In this document: positions 25,548-34,028 of the stretch, in pieces
How positions within the stretch are numbered: position 1 is the first letter of the stretch
Layout: each line of letters starts with the position of its first letter
Source of the DNA: Aminobacterium mobile DSM 12262
GTDB lineage: Bacteria; Synergistota; Synergistia; Synergistales; Aminobacteriaceae
Length of the DNA stretch: 64,000 nucleotides
Reading direction: 5' to 3'
NCBI RefSeq assembly: GCF_000526395.1
Contig: NZ_JAFZ01000001.1
Coordinates: forward strand, 868,001-932,000
The notes under the pieces: model-generated
Seen by the model: the letters and a program-made list of their open reading frames with translations, nothing else
The model's database searches: none
What the model was told of the DNA's origin: nothing
Position numbers and translations under genes: made by a program

Positions 25548-27224
25548 GTGTACACACCAAAGTTATTAACGGAGATCAAGGCGTATTCCCGTGAAAAAGC
25601 CCTTGCGGACCTTTTCGCTGGAATGACTGTAGGCGTTGTTGCGTTGCCACTGGCTATGGCGTTTGCGATAGCAAGTGGTCTTCCACCAGAGCGAGGTCTT
25701 TTTACTGCCATTGTTGCTGGTTTTCTGATTTCGCTTTTTGGAGGAAGTAAGGTGCAGATAGGAGGCCCGACAGGGGCTTTTGTTGTTCTTATTTCAAGCA
25801 TAACACTTCAATATGGGTATTCAGGTTTGGCTTTATGTACGTTAATGGCAGGTATTATCCTTATTTTATTAGGCCTTTTTAGAATGGGCGGTCTCATCAA
25901 GTTTATTCCCTTTCCAGTCACCACTGGATTTACCACAGGCATTGCCGTTGTTATTTTTTCCACACAAATTCGCGATTTATTAGGTTTAAAAATAGAGAAA
26001 GTTCCCGCTGCCTTTCTAGAGAAATGGCAGGTCTATTTCGAGTCCCTCAATACTATGAGCTTTGGAACAGTGCTTGTGGGGATAGGAACCATAGTAGTTA
26101 TCCTCTTAATACAGCGATTTCGGCCCAAACTGCCAGCTATGCTGATAGGTATGGTCGTGGCTACTCTTGTGGCTCATGTATGTGCTTTGAACGTAGAGAC
26201 TATCGGAAGCACGTTCGGGGAACTTCCCCGTATGTTGCCAGCGCCGTCCTTCCCCAAAATCGAGTTCTCTCAGATAGGAGATCTCGCCAAGCCGGCCTTT
26301 ACTGTGGCGCTTCTAGCGGCTATAGAATCTCTTTTGTCTGCAACTGTGGCCGATGGGATGATAGGTGATCGTCACAGACCTAACGCTGAACTTATCGCTC
26401 AGGGGATAGCAAATGTAGGAAGCGTTATTTTCGGAGGCATCCCTGCTACAGGGGCTATTGCTCGTACAGCGACGAATGTTAAGAGCGGAGCTAAAACTCC
26501 AGTTGCCGGGGTCATTCACGCAGTTGTTCTGTCTTTGTTGCTTCTACTTTTTGCACCAGTGGCAAAGCTGATACCTCTCGCCGCACTCGCAGGAATTCTT
26601 GTGGTTGTTAGCTATAACATGAGCGAATTGCACAATTTTGTGTCTATCTGTAAAGGCCCGAAAAGCGACGCGTGCGTATTAATACTGACCTTTGCTCTGA
26701 CTGTCCTTGTCGACCTTACGGTAGCAGTTCAGGTTGGAGTTGTTTTAGCGGCTCTTCTTTTCATTTGGAGAATGTCGGAGAATACAGATGTCAACGTCAT
26801 TACAGAAAGGGTGCAAGGGAAGACTGTTGCGGAAGAAGAGTTTTATGCTATTGCACCACGGGATGTTCCAGAAGGAGTAGAGATTTTTGAAATCAATGGG
26901 CCTTTTTTCTTCGGGATGATCCACAGATTTAAGAACGCTATCCGCAATATGGAGGAACCGGCCGCAGCTCTTATTATCAGGGCGCGAAATGTATTGGCGG
27001 TAGATGCCACCGGGATACATACTCTGAGGTCTTTATATAAGCAGTGCAGGAAAAAGGGAATTTATTTGATTTTTTCGGAAGTCCATTCCCAGCCTTTAAA
27101 GGCTTTTCAACGGTCAGGATTGATATTTGAAGTTGGGCGAGATAATTTCTGTAAAAGTATGGATGACGCATTAAAACGAGCGAAGAACCTCCTGAAGATG
27201 ACGACGAAACCCCAAGAGGAATGA
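25548..27224 (+). CDS. SulP-family anion transporter with STAS domain
   Basis: Encodes 558 residues from a GTG with AAAGGA at a 7-nt spacing; the overlapping ATG at 25546 is out of frame. The N-terminal SulP signature PLAMAFAIASGLPPERGLFTA is present, then GGSKVQIGGPTGAFVVLI in TM3, and 10-14 hydrophobic segments to about residue 430. The C-terminal STAS domain (about 440-545) has the conserved VDATGIHTL motif. SulP proteins transport sulfate, bicarbonate, fumarate or other anions; the substrate cannot be told from the sequence. It is a monocistronic unit ending at a bidirectional terminator. Confidence 0.92.
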   Translation: MYTPKLLTEIKAYSREKALADLFAGMTVGVVALPLAMAFAIASGLPPERGLFTAIVAGFLISLFGGSKVQIGGPTGAFVVLISSITLQYGYSGLALCTLMAGIILILLGLFRMGGLIKFIPFPVTTGFTTGIAVVIFSTQIRDLLGLKIEKVPAAFLEKWQVYFESLNTMSFGTVLVGIGTIVVILLIQRFRPKLPAMLIGMVVATLVAHVCALNVETIGSTFGELPRMLPAPSFPKIEFSQIGDLAKPAFTVALLAAIESLLSATVADGMIGDRHRPNAELIAQGIANVGSVIFGGIPATGAIARTATNVKSGAKTPVAGVIHAVVLSLLLLLFAPVAKLIPLAALAGILVVVSYNMSELHNFVSICKGPKSDACVLILTFALTVLVDLTVAVQVGVVLAALLFIWRMSENTDVNVITERVQGKTVAEEEFYAIAPRDVPEGVEIFEINGPFFFGMIHRFKNAIRNMEEPAAALIIRARNVLAVDATGIHTLRSLYKQCRKKGIYLIFSEVHSQPLKAFQRSGLIFEVGRDNFCKSMDDALKRAKNLLKMTTKPQEE

Positions 27225-27247
27225 TAGTGCGATAATTTTTATATCTT

Positions 27248-27290
27248 TAGGGCCTTTCCGCCAGTGAGTGATGAGGCGGAAAGGCCCTTC
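27248..27290. terminator. Bidirectional terminator between SulP and MATE genes
   Basis: A perfect 13-bp stem GGGCCTTTCCGCC (27248-27260) with GGCGGAAAGGCCC (27273-27285) has T-rich sequence on the + side and A-rich on the other, placed between two convergent genes. Confidence 0.9.
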
Positions 27291-27294
27291 TTTC

Positions 27295-28698
27295 TTACTG
27301 ATATTGGGACGAAGATATCTCTTTTTTTATAAAGAGCTCTTGTCGTTTGTAGAGGCGGTCTATCCGCACAAGCTGAAGAGGCTTGTTCGGGGCAAAGAGC
27401 TTTAGAGACATTAGAAAAGTTCCTACTTCGGCAAAGGGAATGGCCATATAAATCCCCTTCGTTCCCAAACAAAGAGGGAGCACCATCAAAAAGATAGCTG
27501 GCAGTGCAAGACTTCTCGATATGGCAACAACCGCTGAATGAAGCGGCTTTTGCATGGCCGTAAAGTATGATGAAAAAACTATATTTACGCCAATAAGCAA
27601 AAATGCCGGCCAGAAATACGCGATAAACTCCTTGGCGATACGGGTTGTTTCTCCAGCCTCTCCATTGGTAAAGAGGTCGATCATCCTATCGGGAACTAAA
27701 ACGAGTAGAGCTATAATTCCGATCCCTATTAAAAAAACGGTTCCCCAGGCAACAAGGAGAAAGGAAGAGATGCGGTTTGATTTTTCTGCCCCAAAATTTT
27801 TACTGATAATAGGCTGTATAGCATCGCCAATGCCATAACAGGCCATGGAGCCCAGATAGAGTATGTAGTTTACAATAGTATAAGCAGCCACACCAGAGAT
27901 TCCCATTCTCTTGATCATGATCCAGTTGAAGATAAAAGTGAGAATGCCGGCGGATATTTCGTTAGCAAACTCAGAGAAGCCGTTATATGCGGCAAAAAGA
28001 ATTTCTTTCCAGGATCCACCATTTTTTTTGAACCGCAACTTTCCCTTTTTTAAAAGGAAGTGCGGCAATAATATGCTGAATAAGGCTACTTGCGACAATC
28101 CTGTGGCGAGAGCGGCCCCCTGCACGCCAGTATTAAGCTTGATAACAAAAAGCCAGTCAAGAGAGATATTAATACCGGCTCCAGTAACCATAGACGCAGC
28201 GGCAAGAAGAGGTCGTCCATCCACCCGTACAAAGTAAGAAAGGCAAATACCGCAGGTAAGAAACGGAATAAAAAGCAAAAGCATAGAAAGGTACTTTTTA
28301 ACCCAGGGAGCGATTTCAGGACTTGCGCCAAGGATGGTTACCAGAGTATCTATTCCCAATCTTCCTATTACAGAGATACTTGCGGCGATAACAAAAGTAG
28401 CCAGTAACGTTTTCGTAAAGATAGAAGAAGCTGTATCAGGATCTCCTTCGCCAAGATATTTCCCACAGTTAACAGAAGCTCCTATGGCCATCATGTAGGC
28501 AATCCCTCCTGATAATATAACGAAGGGGAGAGATAAGTTAACGGTGGCCAAGGCCATTTCTCCTACTTTATTGCCAAGAAAAGCAGCATCCACAGCACTG
28601 GCTGAGGACACGGCAATCATTCCTATAACTGTTAAGAAGGAATAATAAAAGAACACAGGAAAGATATTCCCGCGCAGAGGATCTAACATGTACTTCAC
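27295..28698 (-). CDS. MATE-family multidrug/cation exporter
   Basis: Encodes 467 residues starting at GTG (ATG three codons later is an alternative). It has twelve hydrophobic segments in two pseudo-symmetric halves. Typical MATE features are SSASAVDAAFLGNKVGEMALATVNL near the N-terminus, AIGASVNCGKYLGEGDPDTA, and in the second half a GIGDAIQPIISKNFGAEK loop. These are inner-membrane Na+- or H+-coupled drug and metabolite exporters. It is a single-gene unit divergent from the zinc-ribbon gene. Confidence 0.92.
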   Translation of the reverse strand: MKYMLDPLRGNIFPVFFYYSFLTVIGMIAVSSASAVDAAFLGNKVGEMALATVNLSLPFVILSGGIAYMMAIGASVNCGKYLGEGDPDTASSIFTKTLLATFVIAASISVIGRLGIDTLVTILGASPEIAPWVKKYLSMLLLFIPFLTCGICLSYFVRVDGRPLLAAASMVTGAGINISLDWLFVIKLNTGVQGAALATGLSQVALFSILLPHFLLKKGKLRFKKNGGSWKEILFAAYNGFSEFANEISAGILTFIFNWIMIKRMGISGVAAYTIVNYILYLGSMACYGIGDAIQPIISKNFGAEKSNRISSFLLVAWGTVFLIGIGIIALLVLVPDRMIDLFTNGEAGETTRIAKEFIAYFWPAFLLIGVNIVFSSYFTAMQKPLHSAVVAISRSLALPAIFLMVLPLCLGTKGIYMAIPFAEVGTFLMSLKLFAPNKPLQLVRIDRLYKRQELFIKKEISSSQYQ

Positions 28699-28911
28699 TT
28701 TTAATGCACCCTTTCAGGAAAAACAACAACACTTGGACAGTTACCATATTTGCGCATGTTCATTTCGCGGAAGATACTTCTATAATATAGCACAAAAAAT
28801 GAATAAAAATATGTATACTTTAATGAAAATGTACTTCTATATTCCACTTCTTTTTGCTAACAAAATTTGTTATTCTTTAAAAAGATTCTGTTGGTTAAGG
28901 AGGTTTTAAAA

Positions 28912-29163
28912 ATGCAGGAATATTGCCAGAGTTGTGGTATGCCCCTTGAAAACTCCCTTCGTGGAACAGAGGGGGATGGCACCGTATCTCACGACTATTG
29001 CATCTATTGTTATAAGAATGGTGAATTCACTCAACCTCACGTGACGATGGAAGAAATGATCAATATTTGTATTCCCCATATGCTAAAGTCAGGTTTCGAT
29101 GAAGAAGAAGCCCAAAGAATGCTAAGCGAGTTCCTTCCTACATTGAAGCGATGGAAGAAGTAG
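28912..29163 (+). CDS. Putative zinc-ribbon protein
   Basis: Encodes 83 residues from an ATG with a strong TAAGGAGGT site. Two Cys pairs, CQSCGMPL and CIYCYKNGEFT, form a zinc ribbon of the type often annotated as putative zinc-ribbon domain (PF12674-like), followed by a helical tail with ISIP-type and EEEAQRML segments. It is probably a small cytosolic regulator or metal-dependent protein; function unknown. It stands alone between the MATE gene and ribB. Confidence 0.85.
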   Translation: MQEYCQSCGMPLENSLRGTEGDGTVSHDYCIYCYKNGEFTQPHVTMEEMINICIPHMLKSGFDEEEAQRMLSEFLPTLKRWKK

Positions 29164-29486
29164 AAGCGATAAAGCTAAGACGCTGACACGCAATCAAAGT
29201 GGAGAAGTCGTCTCAATTCTTTCTTCTGACGGCCTCTCCTCACAGCAAACGTTGATTGCGAGGTTTCTTAGGCCCTTCTCTGCAGTGTCTTGTATGAACA
29301 ATCTCATCAGCAGATGTTCGTTGAGCGGGGTTTCTGATGGTTCCTCTCTGTATCTCCTTGATGAGCCCCGCCCTTGCTTCTATCCTTGCTATTGGCAGCA
29401 CTTTGTTCCTTTGTTGCCGGCTAAAATACTGCCGCGAGCCGTAGTGATAGTCGTCGCCATGACAGGTTTCGTTCCGTGGTTGCCGG
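29164..29486. other. Spacer between convergent zinc-ribbon and ribB genes
   Basis: Some 320 bp without a recognisable gene. Short frames exist but have no ribosome sites. It contains a 66-bp-offset direct repeat that includes the ribB stop codon. No obvious terminator hairpin was seen. Confidence 0.5.
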
Positions 29487-29489
29487 CTA
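29401..29489. repeat. Direct repeat, 66-bp offset, starting at the ribB stop
   Basis: GTTCCGTGGTTGCCGGCTA (ending 29489 at the ribB stop) and GTTCCTTTGTTGCCGGCTA (ending 29423) are near-identical. The TTGCCGGCTA core is perfect in both. Confidence 0.75.
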
Positions 29490-30131
29490 CATTCCATTCT
29501 CTTTCCGGTACAAAATAATATCCTGTACAGTTACAACGGGGAAATTATGTTTCTTCGCAAAAGCCGCTACTTCAGGCAAACGAGCCATTGTTCCGTCGCT
29601 ATTAGTGAGTTCGCATAGTACCCCGTACGGTTTCAATCCGGCGAGCCTCATAAGATCTACATTTGCCTCAGTATGCCCGTCTCGTTCCAAAACGCCTCCC
29701 TGTTGAGCCCGCAGTGGGAACACGTGGCCCGGATGTCGCAAATCACACGGTTGAGCGTCGTCAGCTATTGCGGCTTTAATCGTTCTCACTCGATCTGCGG
29801 CTGAGACGCCAGTTGTTACCCCTTCCGCAGCTTCTATGGAGATGGTGAAAGCAGTCTGGAATCGACTGGAGTTATGAGTTACCATCATGGGAAGTTCCAA
29901 GGATTGAACTTTCTCGGGGGTGAGGCAGAGACACACGATGCCGCTACATTCGCGAATAAGCATAGCCATCTGCGGCACAGTTAAACTTTCGGCAGGGAAA
30001 AAAAGGTCTCCTTCGTTTTCTCTATTCTCATTGTCTGTAACCAACACGCCACTTCCAGCACGAAGGGACTCCAACGCTTTCTCCACTCGCTCAAGGGGAG
30101 AGCCATAGGTGTTAAGCAACATACTATCCAT
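29487..30131 (-). CDS. ribB: 3,4-dihydroxy-2-butanone 4-phosphate synthase
   Basis: Encodes 214 residues. It converts ribulose 5-phosphate to DHBP plus formate in riboflavin synthesis. The metal/substrate motif [11 protein letters not shown] is near residue 33, followed by [28 protein letters not shown] and [24 protein letters not shown]. The ATG at 30131 aligns with the usual N-terminus of stand-alone RibB; TTG codons at 30140 and 30137 lie closer to the AGGAGG site and are possible. It has no fused GTP cyclohydrolase II domain and the remaining rib genes are elsewhere. An FMN riboswitch lies upstream, so it should be repressed when FMN is abundant. Confidence 0.96.
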   Translation of the reverse strand: MDSMLLNTYGSPLERVEKALESLRAGSGVLVTDNENRENEGDLFFPAESLTVPQMAMLIRECSGIVCLCLTPEKVQSLELPMMVTHNSSRFQTAFTISIEAAEGVTTGVSAADRVRTIKAAIADDAQPCDLRHPGHVFPLRAQQGGVLERDGHTEANVDLMRLAGLKPYGVLCELTNSDGTMARLPEVAAFAKKHNFPVVTVQDIILYRKENGM

Positions 30132-30233
30132 TCTCAACAAATCCTCCTAAGTAGAAAAATAGAAATAGCAGGGCGGGAACTCTATCAGCGGCCTCTTCTT
30201 TTCTCCACAAACAAGCAGAGAAGGATAGTAGAT

Positions 30234-30374
30234 CGCCTGATCCTCTTTCATCCGGACTATTACCGTCGGCTCTGGAATTTAACCAGATCTACATTTTTCT
30301 TTCAGAAAAATGTGCGCGGGCTTTCCAGCTTGAACTGGTATACCGCCGATGGGGAATTCCACCCCGCCCTGAGA
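30234..30374 (-). promoter_or_regulatory. FMN riboswitch (RFN element)
   Basis: On the minus strand the conserved RFN blocks appear in order: CAGGGCGGGGTGGAATTCCCC, ATCGGCGGTA, AAGCCCGCG, then AATTCCAGAGCCGACGGTA and AGTCCGGATGAAAGAGGA. A variable hairpin arm (CATTTTTCTGAAAGAAAAATG) lies between. It is about 100 nt upstream of ribB. A downstream CCCGCCCTG (about 30168-30178) is complementary to the 5' CAGGGCGGG strand and could form the alternative, ligand-free pairing. Confidence 0.95.
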
Positions 30375-30594
30375 ACCGGCTTTAACACTGTAGCTTCAAT
30401 AAGACAAGAAGTCAATAAAATAACATCATAATACTATTTACACAAATACTCCTTGCCATCTTTTATTAATATTCTGTTATTATACTGTGTATGTTTCAAG
30501 TCTGAACATAATGGATAATGCGTCGTATAATAAATAAAAAAGAGCAACTGCGAGAGAGAAGAAGTGTTGGAGCCTAAAATGGAGGTTATTGGTA
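30375..30594. other. Divergent promoter region between ribB and the CNNM gene
   Basis: AT-rich spacer that should hold the ribB leader promoter on one strand and the CNNM promoter on the other. No gene seen. GGAGG at 30581-30585 is the ribosome site for the CNNM gene. Confidence 0.4.
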
Positions 30595-31893
30595 GTGATA
30601 GATAATTTTGTGGTTTTATTTGCGTTATTTTTTATTTTTATGTTCATCCTCTCGGCGTTTTTTTCGGCGAGTGAAACAGCGTACTCAAGTGTCAATAAAA
30701 TACGGCTCAAACGCTTTGTAGAGGAGGGCCGGAGAGGGTCCAAACGAGCGTTGGGCTTGGCGAAGGATTTCAATAAAACCATTTCAGCCATCCTCATTGG
30801 GGGAAATATTGTCGATATTCTTATGACGTCTGCTGCTACTGGAATTCTTTCGGTCCTTTTCGGGCCTATTGGGGCTGTATATGCGACGCTCCTCATGACG
30901 GTACTCATTATTCTATTCGGTGAAATTCTTCCTAAAGCTTTTGTAAAAGACAAAGCGGAAAACTTTGCTTTAGGTGCCGCCTCTCTCGTCCATTTTTTTG
31001 TTGTCTTACTTTCACCCTTAACGTGGTTAACCACCCGTCTTTCCCAGCTTTTACGAGGGAAAGACAAACCGGCTTTTTTGCCCAGCGTTACCCACGATGA
31101 GCTATGGAGTATTGTGGAGACCATGGGGGAAGAGGGAGTTTTGCCGGAAAGCGAGAAAGATTTGATAGGGAGTTCTATCAACTTCTCTGAGATCGAAGTT
31201 TGCGAAGTCCAGACGCCGCGGGTCGATCTTTTTGCTGTGAATGTAAACGAACCTATTGAGAACGTGAAGAATTTATTGCTTAAAAATCATTATTCCCGGG
31301 TTCCCGTATATGAAGGAACCTTTGATAACATTATTGGAATCCTGAACGAAAAAGATTTTTTGAACCAGTATATTAACGAGGGGTCTGTGAATATTCGTAG
31401 TATCATGTCTCGCCCCCTCCTCATTGCGGGGAGTGCAACCCTTATGGATGCCTTGAAAATGTTACAGCAAAACAAGGCCCATCTCGCCGTTGTTTTAGAT
31501 GAATATGGTGGAACGTCGGGTATTATCACACTTGAGGATATTCTTGAAGAGTTGGTAGGGGAAATTTACGACGAACATGACGATTTCAAAGAGTATTTTA
31601 CTCAGGTGGAGGAAAATACATATCTAGTCAGTGGAGACGCGTACTTAGAGGATCTCTTCGAGACGTTTTTGCATTTCTCCCATACGCCGGAAAGCGAATC
31701 GAGTACTTTGAATGGTTGGCTTTTCGAACAATTTAAAACGCTCCCGGCAGTAGGAGCGACTCTGGAATGGGGGCCTCTTCGTTTTGAAGTAGTGAAGGTC
31801 ACCGGACAGAGGATCCAGAAGGTCCGAATTTCTAGAGATCCCAACTACAAGGAACCAGACGAGGAAGATAAAGAGCGAGTGGTGATTTTGTAG
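30595..31893 (+). CDS. CNNM/CorC-family (HlyC/CorC) transport protein
   Basis: Encodes 432 residues from GTG at 30595 (9 nt after GGAGG); a TTG at 30589 is possible but too close. Domain order: DUF21/CNNM membrane region with about three to four helices (residues 5-135, including SAFFSASETAYSSVNKIRLK), a CBS pair (about 205-330, with DEYGGTSGIITLEDILEELVGEI), and a C-terminal CorC/HlyC transporter-associated domain (about 345-425). Relatives mediate Mg2+ or Na+/Mg2+ exchange and Mg2+/Co2+ resistance. A true haemolysin role is unlikely. Single-gene unit. Confidence 0.92.
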   Translation: MIDNFVVLFALFFIFMFILSAFFSASETAYSSVNKIRLKRFVEEGRRGSKRALGLAKDFNKTISAILIGGNIVDILMTSAATGILSVLFGPIGAVYATLLMTVLIILFGEILPKAFVKDKAENFALGAASLVHFFVVLLSPLTWLTTRLSQLLRGKDKPAFLPSVTHDELWSIVETMGEEGVLPESEKDLIGSSINFSEIEVCEVQTPRVDLFAVNVNEPIENVKNLLLKNHYSRVPVYEGTFDNIIGILNEKDFLNQYINEGSVNIRSIMSRPLLIAGSATLMDALKMLQQNKAHLAVVLDEYGGTSGIITLEDILEELVGEIYDEHDDFKEYFTQVEENTYLVSGDAYLEDLFETFLHFSHTPESESSTLNGWLFEQFKTLPAVGATLEWGPLRFEVVKVTGQRIQKVRISRDPNYKEPDEEDKERVVIL

Positions 31894-32048
31894 CAGTAGC
31901 ATGGTGAGACGCGCTTCATATGCGCTCGTCCTTTTCGTTGCATGAACATAGTGAGCCCTGACAGTTATGAAGCTCTTTGCAATGGGAAGTATAAGCAAAT
32001 CGTTCTGGTGAGTGCTCGTCTCGTTCTAATATTATGTCCCAGTGACAG

Positions 32049-32085
32049 AGGGAGGAGAAAGAAAAAGGTCTCCTCCCTGCATGTT
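32049..32085. terminator. Bidirectional terminator
   Basis: AGGGAGGAGA (32049-32058) pairs with TCTCCTCCCT (32069-32078) across a 10-nt loop, with a T-run (32083-32087) close to the + arm. It lies between convergent genes. Confidence 0.8.
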
Positions 32086-32086
32086 T

Positions 32087-33535
32087 TTACGGATTATACG
32101 GTTCAAAAACCGCTAAGAGAGCTCCATCATGATAAAGCTCCAGCCTGTTGTCTACTATTTTGAACCCGCTAACCAGCTCGAGGGATTCTAAATAGAGTTT
32201 TTCTGTCTCCATTGCCGACTCACAGTATCGTCTCGTCGCTGCTATTGGCCCCATATAAAGCTCCTTGCCTGTTCTGGAATAGGGACCGAAAAAGTTGTTG
32301 CAACCAGCGTAGCCTGTAACACGGTGAGCCTGTACATCAAATCTGAGAGTCATTGGCTGATTATCGGAGGGACTAAGCGTTGAAATTGTTTCCCCACGAA
32401 GGAGTGTGAGTTTCCACACTCTCTCTTCAAGATGAGAGGAGCTTTCCTCATCGCATGTTCGGTTTGGCTGTACCTCTATAAATCGGTCTATAACAAGCAT
32501 CTCTTCTATTTCGTCGCCCTCCATGGCAGGACGCATGGCTAGATGGGCCTCGACAACGGCATATACAGGCTTGCCCGCTTCATGAGGAAGGGCGGTATAT
32601 GCTTGTTCAAGGGATAAATATCCTTTTTCCATAGCTACAGGGAAAATTTTGCCAGTAAAGCAATCTGTAAAAAAGGCTGCGTCAGCCATATAGGAAAACA
32701 TCCCTTTCATAGGGATAGGGGAGAGGTGTTCTTCCACTCGCGTCTTTCTAGAAAGGGTGTAATTGAGGGAGGTTACAGACCTCCTACCTTCATAATCGAG
32801 CATGGTTATTTTCTGAGGGGAATCTATGGCGAAGAGAATTGTTTCAGTGTCGCTCTCATGGAGAGTGATTATCCCTCCATTTTTGGAAAGAGACCACCAG
32901 CCTAGAGAAGCAAAGGTTTCGTCTTTTCCTTTTTCAGCCTCTATATACGTGATATCGAGTTGATAGAGCCTGTCTGGACGAACCGTTAACGTATAAACAA
33001 TCCCTGGTCCGTCAGCTGCGGGAAGAAGTCCCTGATAGGTTGCGGGAAGTTTCAATAGTTCTTCTGCCTCTTTGTTGATAAGAACGGAAGGATCTTTTTT
33101 TAGGGTCCCGCCCATATCCGAAGGTATCTCTTCTTGGCTTGGCGTTAGCAGGGTCAGGTGTCCTTTAGCATTAGAGATAAAGAAAAACGAAGTATCGGGA
33201 TAATCGGGGTTAAGCTGATAGACTAGAGCATCGGGATTGCTAACTGTCCCTCGAAGAGATTCCCATTCACCACGGAGGGTGAGGGGAAGTTGTCCAGCCT
33301 GGTTTTCTAAAGAAGAGATGGTCATAACGTAGTTTTTAGCCTGCAGTGTGGATGCGTCAGAAAAAAGAGTTAAATCCACTTTGGAAGCAGTTTCATCAAG
33401 AGACAGTTTCAATTCCCCAGAGAAATGTTCTGCTTGAATGACCGGCATCTCTTCAGCTGATGCTCCTATTGTTACAGAGAGGAGAACGAAGAGAGCTATA
33501 CTTAAAAAGAAAAGATTTTTTTTGGTTGTTGTCAT
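32087..33535 (-). CDS. Envelope protein with NlpE-like, OB-like and META domains
   Basis: Encodes 482 residues from the ATG at 33535 with GGAGG at a 6-nt spacing; a start 13 codons upstream lacks a ribosome site. A signal peptide (to about residue 28, ASA/EE) indicates periplasmic export; no lipobox is visible. The middle contains an NlpE-type segment LPATYQGLLPAADGPGIVYT and a second part with MADAAFFTDCFTGKIFPVAME. The C-terminus is a META domain (VTGYAGCNNFFGPY and MGPIAATRRYC, about 400-480). In classical NlpE the corresponding segment holds a CxxC (CADCPG); here both cysteines are replaced. It may be an envelope-stress or adhesion-sensing protein. A leader terminator precedes the gene. 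Confidence 0.82.
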   Translation of the reverse strand: MTTTKKNLFFLSIALFVLLSVTIGASAEEMPVIQAEHFSGELKLSLDETASKVDLTLFSDASTLQAKNYVMTISSLENQAGQLPLTLRGEWESLRGTVSNPDALVYQLNPDYPDTSFFFISNAKGHLTLLTPSQEEIPSDMGGTLKKDPSVLINKEAEELLKLPATYQGLLPAADGPGIVYTLTVRPDRLYQLDITYIEAEKGKDETFASLGWWSLSKNGGIITLHESDTETILFAIDSPQKITMLDYEGRRSVTSLNYTLSRKTRVEEHLSPIPMKGMFSYMADAAFFTDCFTGKIFPVAMEKGYLSLEQAYTALPHEAGKPVYAVVEAHLAMRPAMEGDEIEEMLVIDRFIEVQPNRTCDEESSSHLEERVWKLTLLRGETISTLSPSDNQPMTLRFDVQAHRVTGYAGCNNFFGPYSRTGKELYMGPIAATRRYCESAMETEKLYLESLELVSGFKIVDNRLELYHDGALLAVFEPYNP

Positions 33536-33583
33536 GATGAACCTCCTCGTATGAACGTAAAAAAAGTTTAACATATTTAATGC

Positions 33584-33620
33584 AAAAAAAGTAGGGAAGC
33601 TAGGTGGGTAGCTTCCCTAC
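33584..33620 (-). terminator. Intrinsic terminator in the leader of the META-domain gene
   Basis: On the minus strand GTAGGGAAGC (33620-33611) pairs with GCTTCCCTAC (33600-33591) across a 10-nt loop, followed by seven Ts (33590-33584). It lies 49 nt upstream of the ATG at 33535, and no gene ends on this strand upstream of it. Confidence 0.8.
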
Positions 33621-33937
33621 AGGTACAGAGGAGAATCGGAGAACCAAACTTTTTTGTGCAAAAAACAAATACAGTAACAACATTTTAGACCCATAGGCGT
33701 TCTCTTTACGGGGTATGTAACACATTTTTTATAATAAGTAACACGATTATCCTAAGGAATTTCCCTCTAAATGTCAAGAGGTAAAAGATTTATTTATTGT
33801 CTGACAGCTTCGCTCAGGATTTTTTTGAAAAGAGGTGAGAACACAGGTAAAAAGATGTTTATTGCCAGGCAGGCTTGTGGCGAATCTAACTCTCTAGCCA
33901 TAGGTTTGCCAGACAGGTGGGATATTCCTCCTGTCCC

Positions 33938-33965
33938 TTGACAGGACGTATAGAGATATTATTAG
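33938..33965 (+). promoter_or_regulatory. Candidate promoter of the NhaP-type antiporter gene
   Basis: TTGACA (33938-33943) followed after 16 bp by TATTAG (33960-33965), about 65 nt upstream of the GTG at 34029. The -35 is perfect and the -10 weak. Confidence 0.45.
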
Positions 33966-34028
33966 ATGGCACATGAAGAATACGACTGCGGTGAAGGGAA
34001 AGCGCGGTTTTAATTGAGGTGGTAGCAG

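Larger units (their letters stand above)
33536..34028. other. 493-bp divergent spacer with leader and promoter signals
   Basis: Lies between the META-domain gene and the antiporter gene. It holds a minus-strand intrinsic terminator (33584-33620) and a plus-strand promoter candidate (33938). Bases 33640-33930 have no gene. This stretch may encode the untranslated leader or a small RNA ending at the terminator. Confidence 0.5.

Noticed and set aside
29240-29497. Minus-strand frame downstream of ribB as a rib gene remnant
   Set aside because: The translation shows only the short repeated segment and no riboflavin-pathway motif.
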